Below, in pieces: positions 26,733-35,293 of a DNA stretch of 64,000 nucleotides (the first letter of the stretch is position 1; the number at the start of each line of letters is the position of its first letter). Source of the stretch: Akkermansia muciniphila (GTDB lineage: Bacteria > Verrucomicrobiota > Verrucomicrobiia > Opitutales > Opitutaceae); the NCBI GenBank assembly GCA_945888375.1, contig CAMCZZ010000005.1, positions 110,241 to 174,240 of the forward strand, read 5' to 3'. The notes below the pieces were generated by a model, which had not been told where the DNA came from, did no database searches, and worked only from the letters and a program-made list of their open reading frames with translations. Position numbers and translations under genes: made by a program.

Positions 26733-27779
26733 GTGAGCACGCGTAAATATGTTGTCGGTATCGTCGGCGCCACTGGCGCGGTCGGTCAAGAACTGGTCCG
26801 CCTGTTGCAGGAACGCCATTTTCCGGTGTCCCGGCTGCGGCTTTTTGCCTCGGCGCGCTCGGCGGGTAAGACCGTAACGGTCGGCGGCCAGCCCCTCGTG
26901 ATCGAGGAGGCCAAGGCGGGCGCCTTCGCCGGGGTGGACCTGGCCTTCTTCGCGGCCGGCGGGCCGGTCACCCGTGCGCTGGCGGCGGATGCCATCGCCA
27001 GCGGCTGCACCGTCATCGACAAGAGCTCGGCCTATCGCCAGCAAGCCGATGTGCCGCTGGTGGTGCCCGAGATCAACTCGGAGGCCCTGCGCGGACATCG
27101 CGGCCTGGTGGCTAACCCGAATTGCTCGACGGCGGTCATGCTGATGGGGCTCTACCCGCTGCACCGCTTGTTTGGGCTGAAGCGTATTTTTGTATCCACT
27201 TTCCAATCCGTGTCCGGCACGGGCGCGGAGGCGGTGAAGGAGCTCGCGGACCAGATCGCGGCGCATGCCGCCGGGCTGCCCCTCGTGGCAAAGGTTTATC
27301 CCTACCAGATCGCGTTTAACTGCATCCCGCAGATCGATTCTTTCGGGGCGGATGGCTACACGGGCGAGGAGGAGAAAATGCGCCTCGAGAGCCGCAAGAT
27401 CATGGATTTGCCCGAGCTGCGGGTCTCCGCCACCTGCGTGCGTGTGCCGGTGGTGCGCGCCCACTCGGTCTCGGTGGCGGCCGAGTTTGAGCGTCCGGTC
27501 AACGTCGAGCAGGCCCGGGCCGCCATCGCCGCTTTCCCCGGCGCCGAGCTGGTGGATGACCCGGCCGCGCGCCAATACCCGACCCCGCTGGCTTTTGCCG
27601 AGCGGGTGAAGTGCGGCGTCGGCCGCCTGCGGGTGGACACGGCCTTCGACAACGGTCTCTCCTTCTGGGTCAGCGGTGACAACCTCTGGAAGGGTGCCGC
27701 GCTCAACGCGGTGCAAAACGCCGAGCTGATGTGCCGCGAAGGCTGGCTGCTTAGCCAGCGGGGCGTCGCCGCCGTCTGA
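26733..27779 (+). CDS. asd: Aspartate-semialdehyde dehydrogenase
   Basis: Reduces aspartyl phosphate to aspartate semialdehyde, the branch point to lysine/DAP, threonine and methionine. 348 residues. NADP-binding VGIVGATGAVGQELVRLL at the N-terminus; active-site Cys in VANPNCSTAVMLMGLYPLH (about residue 130); FQSVSGTGAEAVKEL; substrate-binding EEEKMRLESRKI; catalytic His in VRVPVVRAHSVSV. GTG 26733 places VSTRKYVVGIVGATG at the start; an upstream in-frame extension is Arg-rich and rejected. With dapL (52127-53353) it covers two DAP steps. Confidence 0.95.
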   Translation: MSTRKYVVGIVGATGAVGQELVRLLQERHFPVSRLRLFASARSAGKTVTVGGQPLVIEEAKAGAFAGVDLAFFAAGGPVTRALAADAIASGCTVIDKSSAYRQQADVPLVVPEINSEALRGHRGLVANPNCSTAVMLMGLYPLHRLFGLKRIFVSTFQSVSGTGAEAVKELADQIAAHAAGLPLVAKVYPYQIAFNCIPQIDSFGADGYTGEEEKMRLESRKIMDLPELRVSATCVRVPVVRAHSVSVAAEFERPVNVEQARAAIAAFPGAELVDDPAARQYPTPLAFAERVKCGVGRLRVDTAFDNGLSFWVSGDNLWKGAALNAVQNAELMCREGWLLSQRGVAAV

Positions 27780-27896
27780 TTTTCGCGGTTCTATGCCCCG
27801 TCTATTTCCGGTGGGCGCCTACCACGTCCCTGCCGCTCCCAGCAAATAACCCTTGTCAGCCGCCGCGGGCCTTGGCTTTCCTAGCTCCTTTGGTTC

Positions 27897-27973
27897 GGAC
27901 GCTTAGCTCAGTTGGTTAGAGCACCTCGCTTACACCGAGGGTGTCGGGGGTTCGAGTCCCTCAGCGTCCACCA
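27897..27973 (+). tRNA. tRNA-Val (anticodon TAC)
   Basis: Acceptor GGACGCT/AGCGTCC with encoded CCA. D arm TTAGCTCAGTTGGTTAGAG. Anticodon stem CCTCG/CGAGG with loop CTTACAC, anticodon TAC. T arm with GGTTCGAGTCC. It ends 38 nt before the ilvN start codon, with no obvious terminator between. Confidence 0.96.
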
Positions 27974-28011
27974 GCCTTTTTCCCTCTTCTTTTCCGCAAC
28001 ACCCTCCGCCC

Positions 28012-28482
28012 ATGCGTCACACGATCTCGATTCTGGTTGAGAACAAGTTCGGCGTTCTCGCCCGCGTCACCGGCCTTTTCTCCGGCCGTGGTTTCAACAT
28101 CGACTCGCTCAACGTCGCGCCCACCCACGACGCCTCGCTCTCGCGCATCACGGTGGTGCTGAAGGGCGACGACACCGCTCTCGACCTCTCGATCAAGCAG
28201 GTGCGTAAGCTGGTAAACGTCGTCGAGGTGACCGACTTCAAGGATGGCCAAGCCGTGCAGCGCGAGCTCGTGCTGGTGAAGGTCAAGGCCACCGCCAAGT
28301 CCCGCTCCGAGGTGATGCAGATCTGCGAGATCTTCCGCACGAAGATCGTCAACGTCGACCACAACGAGCTCATCGTCGAGCTGGTGGGCGACGCCGCTAA
28401 GGTCACCGCCTTCCTCGATCTGCTCGAGCCCTTCGGCATCCTGGAGCTCGCCCGCACCGGCACCCTCGCGCTGAAGCGCTGA
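28012..28482 (+). CDS. ilvN: Acetolactate synthase regulatory (small) subunit
   Basis: 156-residue regulatory subunit carrying the valine feedback site of acetohydroxyacid synthase. Domain order: N-terminal ACT ([38 protein letters not shown], 3-41) and a C-terminal ALS_ss domain ([10 protein letters not shown] to the end). The catalytic subunit gene is not in the window, which is unusual because it normally lies just upstream; here a tRNA-Val does. ilvC follows after 55 nt, so ilvN-ilvC form an operon ending at the terminator at 29613. Confidence 0.95.
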   Translation: MRHTISILVENKFGVLARVTGLFSGRGFNIDSLNVAPTHDASLSRITVVLKGDDTALDLSIKQVRKLVNVVEVTDFKDGQAVQRELVLVKVKATAKSRSEVMQICEIFRTKIVNVDHNELIVELVGDAAKVTAFLDLLEPFGILELARTGTLALKR

Positions 28483-28537
28483 GTCGCCCGCGTCCCTGCT
28501 TTTCCCCAAACCTCAAACCCCGCTGTTTTTTCCCAAC

Positions 28538-29569
28538 ATGCCCGCCAAAGTATACACCGACAAAGACGCCGATCTCGGCCTCTACACCAACAAGACCATC
28601 GCCGTTCTCGGCTACGGTTCCCAAGGCCACGCCCACGCGCTCAACCTCAAGGACTCCGGCGTGAACGTGATCATCGGCCTCTACGAAGGCTCCAAGTCCA
28701 AGCCCGTCGCCGAGAAGCATGGCTTCAAGGTAGTCTCGACCGCCGAGGCCGTCCGCCTCGCCGACATCATCCTCGTCGGCCTCCCCGACATGAAGCAGGC
28801 TGACGTCTACAAGAAGGACATCGAGCCCAACCTGTCCAAGGGCAAGACCCTCGTCTTCTCGCACGGCCTCGCCGTCCACTTCGGCCTCATCACGGTGCCG
28901 GCCGATATCGACGTCATCATGGTCGCCCCCAAGGGCCCCGGCCACATGGTCCGCCGCCTCTACGTTGAAGGCAAGGGCATGCCCGCCCTCATCGCCGTCG
29001 CCCAGGACAAGTCCAAGAAGGCCAAGAAAAACGCCCTCGCGTGGGCCAAGGGCATCGGCAGCACCCGCGCCGGCGTGCTCCAGACCACCTTCAAGGAAGA
29101 GACCGAGACCGATCTTTTCGGCGAGCAGGCCGTGCTGTGCGGCGGCGCCTCCGCCCTCGTGCAGGCGGGCTTCGAGACTCTTATCGAGGCCGGTTACCAG
29201 CCCGAGATGGCCTACTTCGAGTGCCTCCACGAGCTGAAGCTCATCTGCGATCTGATGTATGAAAAGGGCATCTCCGGCATGCGTTTCTCCATCTCCGAGA
29301 CCGCCAAGTTCGGCGACATCACCCGCGGCCCCCGCGTCGTGAATGCCAAGACCAAGGCCGAGATGAAGAAGATCCTCAAAGAGATCCAGTCCGGCAAGTT
29401 CGTCAAAGAGTGGGTCGCCGAATACAAGGGCGGCCTGAAGAACTACAATAAGCTGCTCAAGGCCGGCGAGGCCCACCCGATCGAGAAGACCGGCGAACGT
29501 CTCCGCAGCCTCATGCCCTGGATGCCCAAGCGCAACATCGGCGGCGTGCAAGGCGCCTACGCCGGCTAA
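28538..29569 (+). CDS. ilvC: Ketol-acid reductoisomerase
   Basis: Class I KARI of 343 residues: NAD(P)H-dependent isomeroreduction of acetolactate in valine/isoleucine synthesis. N-terminal Rossmann motif [15 protein letters not shown] (about 23-37), cofactor loop GLYEGSKSK with Ser/Lys residues that fit an NADPH preference. [23 protein letters not shown], and the metal-binding Asp/Glu in [14 protein letters not shown] and [14 protein letters not shown]. Shares the message with ilvN. The gene ends 44 nt before a strong terminator. Confidence 0.97.
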   Translation: MPAKVYTDKDADLGLYTNKTIAVLGYGSQGHAHALNLKDSGVNVIIGLYEGSKSKPVAEKHGFKVVSTAEAVRLADIILVGLPDMKQADVYKKDIEPNLSKGKTLVFSHGLAVHFGLITVPADIDVIMVAPKGPGHMVRRLYVEGKGMPALIAVAQDKSKKAKKNALAWAKGIGSTRAGVLQTTFKEETETDLFGEQAVLCGGASALVQAGFETLIEAGYQPEMAYFECLHELKLICDLMYEKGISGMRFSISETAKFGDITRGPRVVNAKTKAEMKKILKEIQSGKFVKEWVAEYKGGLKNYNKLLKAGEAHPIEKTGERLRSLMPWMPKRNIGGVQGAYAG

Positions 29570-29579
29570 GGCTAAAAAG

Positions 29580-29677
29580 AAGCTAGAAGTTAGAATCTGG
29601 AATCTAGCTCTCGAGGCCGCAGGCGTAATTGCCTCGGCCTCTTTTTATTCTAGCTCCCATCTCCGCGCTTTTAGCTC
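29580..29677. repeat. Intergenic element with 7-nt-periodic arms (element D)
   Basis: The left arm (29580-29607) is four heptads: AAGCTAG, AAGTTAG, AATCTGG, AATCTAG. The right arm (29650-29677) read on the other strand is GAGCTAA, AAGCGCG, GAGATGG, GAGCTAG. The arms are diverged but share the heptad pattern RAnnnRG, and they flank a central terminator hairpin. It sits between ilvC and hemC, 8 nt before the hemC start. Confidence 0.6.
29613..29646 (+). terminator. Intrinsic terminator of ilvN-ilvC
   Basis: GAGGCCG-c-AGGC, loop GTAATT, GCCT-CGGCCTC: an 11-bp stem with one bulged base, followed by TTTTTATT. It is nested inside the heptad element. Confidence 0.85.
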
Positions 29678-29684
29678 CTTTTCC

Positions 29685-30542
29685 GTGCCCAAACTCATCC
29701 TCGCTACCCGTCAGAGCCCGCTCGCGCTCGCCCAGACCGGGCAGGTCGCCGAGCACCTGCGCGCCGCGCTCGGCGTCGAGCCCGAGCTGCGGCGCATCGT
29801 CACGACCGGCGACCAGCGCGTCGAGTGGTCCCTCGAAAAACAGGGCGGCAAGGGTCTTTTCACCAAGGAACTCGAGGAAGCCTTGCTGCGCGGCGAGGCC
29901 GACGTCGCCGTCCACAGTTGCAAGGACCTGCCGGGCGAGTTGCCGGCCGGGCTGGCCGTCGCGGGCTATCTGCCGCGCGAAGACCCGCGCGATATCCTCG
30001 TCCTCCGCGACGGCGTGGAGACGCCCGCGGTGATCGCGACGAGCAGTCCGCGCCGCCGGCTGCAACTCGCGATGCTCTTTCCCGACGCGACCTTCACCGA
30101 GATCCGGGGCAACGTGGACACCCGCCTGCGCAAAATCGGCCAGGACCATGTCGCCGACGCCACCGTGCTCGCCGCCGCCGGCCTGCGCCGCCTCGGCATC
30201 GGTGGCTGGCAAGGCGTCAGCTTTCACGCTCTCGGCTGCGAACACATGGTCCCCGCCGTCGGCCAGGCCGCCATCGCGCTCCAGACCCGGGTAGCGGATG
30301 CCGAGCGGTTCCGCGCTGTGCTGGACCACAGGACTTTCCGGGCGGTCACCCTCGAGCGGGCTTTCCAGGCCGCGCTGGGCGGCGGTTGCCAGACGGCCTT
30401 TGCCGCGCACGTCACGGCCGACACCCTCTGGTTCTACCACCACGAGATCGGTCTTCGCAGCCTGCCGCTCAGCGACGCCGAGATCGATGCGCCCGAGGCG
30501 ACGGCCCGGACGCTGCTCCGGCATTTCGGCTTCGCCGTGTGA
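29685..30542 (+). CDS. hemC: Porphobilinogen deaminase (hydroxymethylbilane synthase)
   Basis: Polymerises four porphobilinogens in tetrapyrrole synthesis. 285 residues, slightly short of the usual ~310. LILATRQSPLALAQT at the N-terminus, catalytic Asp in VHSCKDLPGELP (about residue 77), SSPRRRLQL, RGNVDTRLRK and the cofactor-attachment Cys in LGGGCQTAFAAH (about 236). GTG 29685 follows TAGCTCCTTTTCC. The C-terminal domain after the Cys is short but continuous. The gene stands alone; no other hem gene is adjacent. Confidence 0.96.
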   Translation: MPKLILATRQSPLALAQTGQVAEHLRAALGVEPELRRIVTTGDQRVEWSLEKQGGKGLFTKELEEALLRGEADVAVHSCKDLPGELPAGLAVAGYLPREDPRDILVLRDGVETPAVIATSSPRRRLQLAMLFPDATFTEIRGNVDTRLRKIGQDHVADATVLAAAGLRRLGIGGWQGVSFHALGCEHMVPAVGQAAIALQTRVADAERFRAVLDHRTFRAVTLERAFQAALGGGCQTAFAAHVTADTLWFYHHEIGLRSLPLSDAEIDAPEATARTLLRHFGFAV

Positions 30543-30611
30543 GGCGCCCTGTCTGCCTAGATGCAGACTTGCAGCCGTGTGCCTTAATAACTGTAATTCT
30601 ATGCAATTAAA

Positions 30612-31967
30612 ATGATCCGCCCTCGTTCCCTCTCTTTCCCAAAAAACTTTGTCTGGGGCTTTGCCGCCGCCGCTCCGCAGATCGAGGGTGCCGCTTTCAC
30701 CGATGGCAAGGGGCCGTCGGTGTGGGACACCTTTGCGCGCGAGCCCGGCCGGGTGCTCAACGGCGACACGCTCGACACCGCCTGTGAACACTACACCCGA
30801 TACGCTGCGGATTTTAAGCTCATGCGCTCCCTCGGGGCGCGCCACTACCGGCTATCCCTCGCGTGGCCGCGCATCTACCCCGAGGGTGACGGCGCTCTGA
30901 ACCAGAAGGGGCTCGATTTTTATCACCGGCTCTTCGACTCCATGGAAAAGCACGAGCTGACGCCGTGGGTGACGATGTTTCACTGGGATTTACCCCAGGC
31001 ACTGGAGACGCGCTTCGGGGGCTGGCGGGATCGCCGCGTGGCGGATGCCTTCGCCACCTACGCCGACACCATTGTCAAGGCCTTCGGCGACCGGGTGAAA
31101 AACTGGATCACCCTCAACGAGGTGTTGTGTTTTACCCAGCTCGGCTACGGCAACGGCCAAAAGGCCCCCGGCCTGAAGCTCGGCGCCGGGGTGGTTAACC
31201 AAACCTACCACCACGCCCTGCTTTGCCACGGCCACGGTGTGCGGGCGGTGCGCGAGCACGGCGGGCGCGGGGCAAAAGTCGGCATCACCGACAACTCCTA
31301 CTGCCCCATCCCGGTCACCGAGACCGAGGCCGACATCACGGCGGCGAGGAAGGCCTTCCGTCAGGGCAACTGGCGTGTGCTGGAGCCCCTTTATCGAGGT
31401 GCCTACGATCCGGCCTACTTCAAGGCTGCCGGTGCGGACCGTCCGGTCGTGGCGAAAGGCGATATGGCGCTCATCGCCCAGCCGACGGATTTTCTCGGGC
31501 TCAACATCTACACCGGCGAATTCGTCCGCGCGGGCAAACGCGGCGCGGTTGAGAAGCTCGCTTTTCCCGAGAGTTATCCCAAGGCCGATGCCGTCTGGCT
31601 AAAGATCGCCCCGCAGGCCCTTTACTGGGGGCCGCGTCTGGCGGCGGAAGTCTACGGCGTGAAAAAAATCTACATCACGGAAAACGGCTGCGGCTACGAC
31701 GACGCCCCGCCGGTGGCGGGAGAGGTCAACGACCTGCACCGCCGCGATCTCGTGCGCAACTACCTCGGCGAGCTGCGCCGTGCCGCCATGGACGGCGTCC
31801 CCGTGGCCGGCTATTTCCTCTGGTCTTTCATGGATAACTACGAGTGGGAGGACGGCTACCAGCGCCGCTTTGGTGTGGTTTACTGCGACTTCCAGACCCA
31901 GAAGCGCACGCCCAAGCTGAGCGCGCGCTGGTATTCCGAAGTCATGGCCCGCAACGCCCTGGTCTGA
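30612..31967 (+). CDS. GH1 family beta-glucosidase
   Basis: 451-residue retaining beta-glycosidase. LSFPKNFVWGFAAAAPQIEG is the GH1 N-terminal signature; the acid/base Glu is in NWITLNEVL (about residue 166) and the nucleophile Glu in KIYITENGCGYDD (about 356). WSFMDNYEWEDGYQRRFGVVYCDF forms the aglycone/glucose-binding wall. The acid/base motif reads NEV where nearly all GH1 enzymes have NEP. No signal peptide, so intracellular hydrolysis of imported cellobiose or plant glucosides is likely. Upstream lies a small dyad GTCTGC-N6-GCAGAC (30551-30568) that could be an operator. Confidence 0.95.
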   Translation: MIRPRSLSFPKNFVWGFAAAAPQIEGAAFTDGKGPSVWDTFAREPGRVLNGDTLDTACEHYTRYAADFKLMRSLGARHYRLSLAWPRIYPEGDGALNQKGLDFYHRLFDSMEKHELTPWVTMFHWDLPQALETRFGGWRDRRVADAFATYADTIVKAFGDRVKNWITLNEVLCFTQLGYGNGQKAPGLKLGAGVVNQTYHHALLCHGHGVRAVREHGGRGAKVGITDNSYCPIPVTETEADITAARKAFRQGNWRVLEPLYRGAYDPAYFKAAGADRPVVAKGDMALIAQPTDFLGLNIYTGEFVRAGKRGAVEKLAFPESYPKADAVWLKIAPQALYWGPRLAAEVYGVKKIYITENGCGYDDAPPVAGEVNDLHRRDLVRNYLGELRRAAMDGVPVAGYFLWSFMDNYEWEDGYQRRFGVVYCDFQTQKRTPKLSARWYSEVMARNALV

Positions 31968-32117
31968 TCCAGGATCATTTCTTTGGACGGCGGAGCAGCG
32001 GGGCGAGGTGGCGGGCAGATTTCTAGCCGGGGGCCCACCTAAAGGGGCCGCCGAGCCGCCTCGACGCGACCCGGGTAACGGAATGCTCCCGGCTGTGGCA
32101 GACCGGGGGCGTCGGCA

Positions 32118-33239
32118 TTAGGCCGGGCCTGCTAGCGCTGCCCGGTCTTTTTCGGTCTTTAGGCGGAGCTGTCCGCAGGCGGCGTCGATATCGTGGCCTT
32201 TTTCGCGGCGCAGGGTCACCGGCACGCGGGCCTCGCGCAGGATATCGGCGAAGCGCTCCATGCGATTACCCGACGGGCGTTTCCACGGCAACCCCTCGAC
32301 GGTGTTGTAGGGGATCAAGTTCACGTGTGCGTGCAGATCGGCGGCGATATCGCGCAGGGCGGCGGCTTGTTCGAGGGAGTCGTTCACGTCCTCGATCAGG
32401 ATAAACTCGAGCGTCACCATGCGGCCGTGTTTCTCGGTGAAGACTTTGATCGCGGGGATGAGTTTATCCAGCGGGTAGGCCTTGTTCACCGGCATGATTT
32501 TCTCGCGGACCTCGTCGGTCGCGCCGTGGAGGGAGATGGCGAGGCGGAAGCCCAGAGGTTCCTCGGCGAGGCGGAGGATTTTCGGCACGAGTCCGCTGGT
32601 GGAAAGCGTGATGCGGCGGGCGCCGAAGCCGAGGCCCCACTCGGCGTTCACGATGGTCAGGGCGCGGAGGACTGCGTCGTAATTGGCGAGGGGCTCGCCC
32701 ATACCCATGACCACGATGTTGTCGAAGGTGGCGAGGCCGGCGTGGGCGCGGGGGTCGTGGGCATCTTCGCGGTAGCAGACGTGGAGGAGCTGGGCGACGA
32801 TCTCGCCGGCCTCAAGGTCGCGTTTCAGACCGGCGAGGCCGGAGGCGCAAAACTTGCACGCCATGGCGCAGCCGACCTGGGTGGAGATGCAGATCGTCTT
32901 GCGCGACTCGTCGAGGCCCACGCCCTCCTGCGGGGCACGGATGATCACGGTCTCGATCAGGGCGCGGTCGCCGAGCTCGAAGAGCAGCTTGTCGGTGACA
33001 TCGCGCGACTGTTTGTCGAAGAGCAGTCCGATGGGCATCAACTCGAAAGTCTCCGCTAGCCACGCACGGAGTGGCTTGGAGAGGTTGCTCATCTCGTCCC
33101 AGGAGCGCGCGCGTTTTTTGTAGACCCAGTCGAGGATCTGGCGGGCGCGAAAGGCCGGTTCGCCGCGTTCGCCTAGGCGGGCGGAGAGGGTTTCCAGGGT
33201 CTCGCCGGTCAGGGCCGGCTTGGCGGGCGCGAACTTCAT
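32118..33239 (-). CDS. rlmN: 23S rRNA (adenine2503-C2)-methyltransferase RlmN
   Basis: Radical-SAM enzyme methylating A2503 of 23S rRNA (and A37 of some tRNAs). 373 residues. N-terminal helical domain (RARQILDWVYKKRARSWDEMSNLSKPLR), the CxxxCxxC cluster motif CAMACKFCASG (about 125-135), MGMGEPLANYDAVLRAL, RRITLSTSGLVPKI, and the C-terminal methyl-carrying Cys in GHDIDAACGQL (about residue 358). ATG 33239 was used; an upstream TTG adds only four residues. Convergent with the GH1 gene; divergent from the LptF/G gene. Confidence 0.96.
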   Translation of the reverse strand: MKFAPAKPALTGETLETLSARLGERGEPAFRARQILDWVYKKRARSWDEMSNLSKPLRAWLAETFELMPIGLLFDKQSRDVTDKLLFELGDRALIETVIIRAPQEGVGLDESRKTICISTQVGCAMACKFCASGLAGLKRDLEAGEIVAQLLHVCYREDAHDPRAHAGLATFDNIVVMGMGEPLANYDAVLRALTIVNAEWGLGFGARRITLSTSGLVPKILRLAEEPLGFRLAISLHGATDEVREKIMPVNKAYPLDKLIPAIKVFTEKHGRMVTLEFILIEDVNDSLEQAAALRDIAADLHAHVNLIPYNTVEGLPWKRPSGNRMERFADILREARVPVTLRREKGHDIDAACGQLRLKTEKDRAALAGPA

Positions 33240-33331
33240 GCTTGGAAACAAGGTCGCACGCGCCGGATGCTTGGCAACGGCAACCTCGCGCCGCGGTCGC
33301 CTCTTTTTCCATCTTTCTGCTCTGCCTCGCT

Positions 33332-34468
33332 ATGGGACTCTTGCAACGCCACCTTCTCGCCAGTGTCGCGACGGCGTGCGCGGCGGCAGTGGGGCTCTTC
33401 GGCTTCGTGTTGATCGCGGGCCAGGCCCTCCGCGACTTGCTCGGTTATGTCGTAGCGGGCCAGTTGGAACCAGCTACGGCGGCGCGCCTGCTCGGCCTGT
33501 TGGTGCCGTTTGTGGCGGTCTATGCCTTGCCCATCGGGTTGCTCACCGGCGTGCTCCTCGTGCTCGGCCGGATGTCGAGCCAGCATGAGATCACCGCCAT
33601 GCGGGCGGCGGGTTTGAGCCTCCGCTATATCGCGCGGCCGGTGTGGTGGATCGCCTGGGTGGGCGTGGTGCTATCTCTGGCGTTGAATTTCGAGATCATG
33701 CCCAGGGCCCAGACGGAATATCGCGCCACTCTCGTCGAGGCAGTGCGGCAGAATCCGCTCAACTTCATCGTGCCCAAGACGTTTGTCCGGGATTTCGATG
33801 GGTTCGTCGTCTACGTCAATGAGCGCAAAGGATCGGAATTGAAGGATTTCTGGCTTTGGAAACTCGATGCCCAGAAGCGGGTCACCGGCTTGGTTCGCGC
33901 CCGGCGTGCAACCATCGCCCTGCGCGAGGCGGATGACCGCTTGGTGCTCACGCTCTTCGAGGCCAGCGCCGAGACCCGGGCCCGGCCCGATCCGGAGGAT
34001 TTTTCCAAGCCCCAGCCGATCGGTAATTCGGACTCCCTCACGGTTGAGCTCCCCCTTGAAGGGGTGTTTCGGCAGATGCAGGCCGGGCAGAAAATTATGT
34101 TCATGACCTTCCATGAACTGCGCGCGCGGCGGACCGCGCTGCTCGCCAAGGGGGCCGCGGCCAGTGCTACGGAGCGGCGCGATATTACCCGCATCACGGT
34201 GGCCTTGAGTGCGCGTGCCGCGGGCAGCTTTGCCGTGCTGGCTTTTGCCGTCATCGCCGTGCCGCTCGGCATCAAGGTCTCGCGCAAAGAGACCTCGGCC
34301 AACCTCGGTATCGCGGTGGCATTGATGTTGGGCTACTACTTCCTCGACGCCTTGGCGCGGATGCTGGAGCGCAGCCCCGCCCTCCACCCGGAGATTTGGG
34401 TATGGGTGCCGCCTTTGCTCTACGCGGTGGTGGGCGGTTGGTTGTTTCAGCGCGTGGACCGGGCCTGA
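33332..34468 (+). CDS. LptF/LptG-family lipopolysaccharide export permease
   Basis: 378-residue inner-membrane subunit of the LPS transporter. Six TM helices: three at the N-terminus (about 8-30, 48-80, 95-120), a periplasmic beta-jellyroll (about 130-270) and three at the C-terminus (about 285-375). GRMSSQHEITAMRAAGLSLRYIARPV is the coupling-helix region facing the LptB ATPase. This single gene could be LptF or LptG; its partner is not in the window. ATG 33332 begins MGLLQRHLLASVATA; a longer in-frame extension overlaps rlmN antisense and is not protein-like. Confidence 0.9.
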   Translation: MGLLQRHLLASVATACAAAVGLFGFVLIAGQALRDLLGYVVAGQLEPATAARLLGLLVPFVAVYALPIGLLTGVLLVLGRMSSQHEITAMRAAGLSLRYIARPVWWIAWVGVVLSLALNFEIMPRAQTEYRATLVEAVRQNPLNFIVPKTFVRDFDGFVVYVNERKGSELKDFWLWKLDAQKRVTGLVRARRATIALREADDRLVLTLFEASAETRARPDPEDFSKPQPIGNSDSLTVELPLEGVFRQMQAGQKIMFMTFHELRARRTALLAKGAAASATERRDITRITVALSARAAGSFAVLAFAVIAVPLGIKVSRKETSANLGIAVALMLGYYFLDALARMLERSPALHPEIWVWVPPLLYAVVGGWLFQRVDRA

Positions 34469-34491
34469 GGGTGCTCTCGGCTACGTTGCGC

Positions 34492-34869
34492 TTAGGCGAC
34501 GATCTGGCGCACGCCATAAGCCGCGATCCACTGATCGCTGGACACCAGAGTTAGCCCTTCTTCGAGTGCCTGCGCCACCAGCATGCGATCAAAAGGGTCT
34601 CCGTGGACCGGCGGCAGGCTGAGCGAACGCTCGGCGTGGCGCGCGTGCACCGGCAGGTCGGCGAAGCCTCCCAACCGCAGTGTTTGGGCAAAGTTCGCCG
34701 GCACGCGGAGTTTGCCTTTGGCGACCTTCAGGCCGATTTCCCAGAGCGAGGCCGCGCTCATAAACACCTCGTTCTCGGGATCGGCGATGGCTGCGCGGGC
34801 CGCCGGGGTCAGTTGGGCGGGGTTTTCCGCCCACCAGATGAGCGCATGCGAATCGACCAGCAGGCGCAT
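34492..34869 (-). CDS. PIN-domain toxin (VapC-like)
   Basis: 125-residue PIN ribonuclease: acidic residues in LLVDSHALIWW (residue 6), SAASLWEIGLKVAKGKL (about 44), DPFDRMLVAQALEEG (about 95) and LVSSDQWI. SLWEIxLKxxxGKL is typical of the PIN subgroup paired with Phd/YefM antitoxins. It starts 3 nt after the antitoxin stop, so the two form one operon, antitoxin first. Likely cleaves RNA to halt translation when the antitoxin is lost; the target is unknown. Confidence 0.92.
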   Translation of the reverse strand: MRLLVDSHALIWWAENPAQLTPAARAAIADPENEVFMSAASLWEIGLKVAKGKLRVPANFAQTLRLGGFADLPVHARHAERSLSLPPVHGDPFDRMLVAQALEEGLTLVSSDQWIAAYGVRQIVA

Positions 34870-34872
34870 GGC

Positions 34873-35202
34873 TCAGGCGGTGGGGGGAGGGGTGGATTCG
34901 GCGACGCACTGCCCCGCCAGATCATAGGGCTGCGCCGTCGGATACCGGTAAGGCTGGGGCGCGGGCAGCGGGGCCTCGATCGAGGCAGCGAACACATCCT
35001 CGTCCGGGGCCCAGCAATCGGGGGCGGACCAGATCTGCCCGGCCAACTGGCCGCCCACCCGGACCGCCCGCGCCGGAGCGTAGGGCACGAGCCGCACGAG
35101 GGGTTTACCGGCCTTGGCGAGCACGATCTGCTCGCCCGCCACCACTTCCTCGACTAGCCTGGACAGGTGAGTCTTCGCAGCTTGGATGTTAATTGTCTTC
35201 AT
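34873..35202 (-). CDS. Phd/YefM-family antitoxin
   Basis: 109 residues. The N-terminal DNA-binding domain MKTINIQAAKTHLSRLVEEVVAGEQIVLAKAGKPLVRLVPY is a textbook Phd/YefM fold. The C-terminal half is Pro/Ala-rich (APLPAPQPYRYPTAQPYDL) and longer than usual; it should be the toxin-neutralising part. ATG 35202 aligns with the family start. The frame is open further upstream through the tandem GACCA operator, but that reading is rejected. The start codon abuts the operator repeats, leaving no room for a Shine-Dalgarno. Confidence 0.9.
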   Translation of the reverse strand: MKTINIQAAKTHLSRLVEEVVAGEQIVLAKAGKPLVRLVPYAPARAVRVGGQLAGQIWSAPDCWAPDEDVFAASIEAPLPAPQPYRYPTAQPYDLAGQCVAESTPPPTA

Positions 35203-35239
35203 GACCAGACCAGACCAGACCAGACCAAGTCTGGTCTGG
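35203..35239. promoter_or_regulatory. Operator/promoter repeats of the PIN-Phd module
   Basis: Five tandem GACCA units (35203-35227) run up to the antitoxin start codon. The last two form the left arm of a perfect 11-bp dyad, CCAGACCAGAC-CAA-GTCTGGTCTGG (35215-35239). Phd-type antitoxins repress their own operon by binding such palindromes, so this is the expected autoregulatory site. Confidence 0.7.
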
Positions 35240-35293
35240 CAAGATTTTCCCGCGCGAAATCGCGGCGAGGCATCCACGAGATGGAAATGTGCT

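Noticed and set aside
35203..35239. Short CRISPR-like array (GACCA units)
   Set aside because: Units are 5 bp with no spacers; position and palindrome fit a toxin-antitoxin operator.
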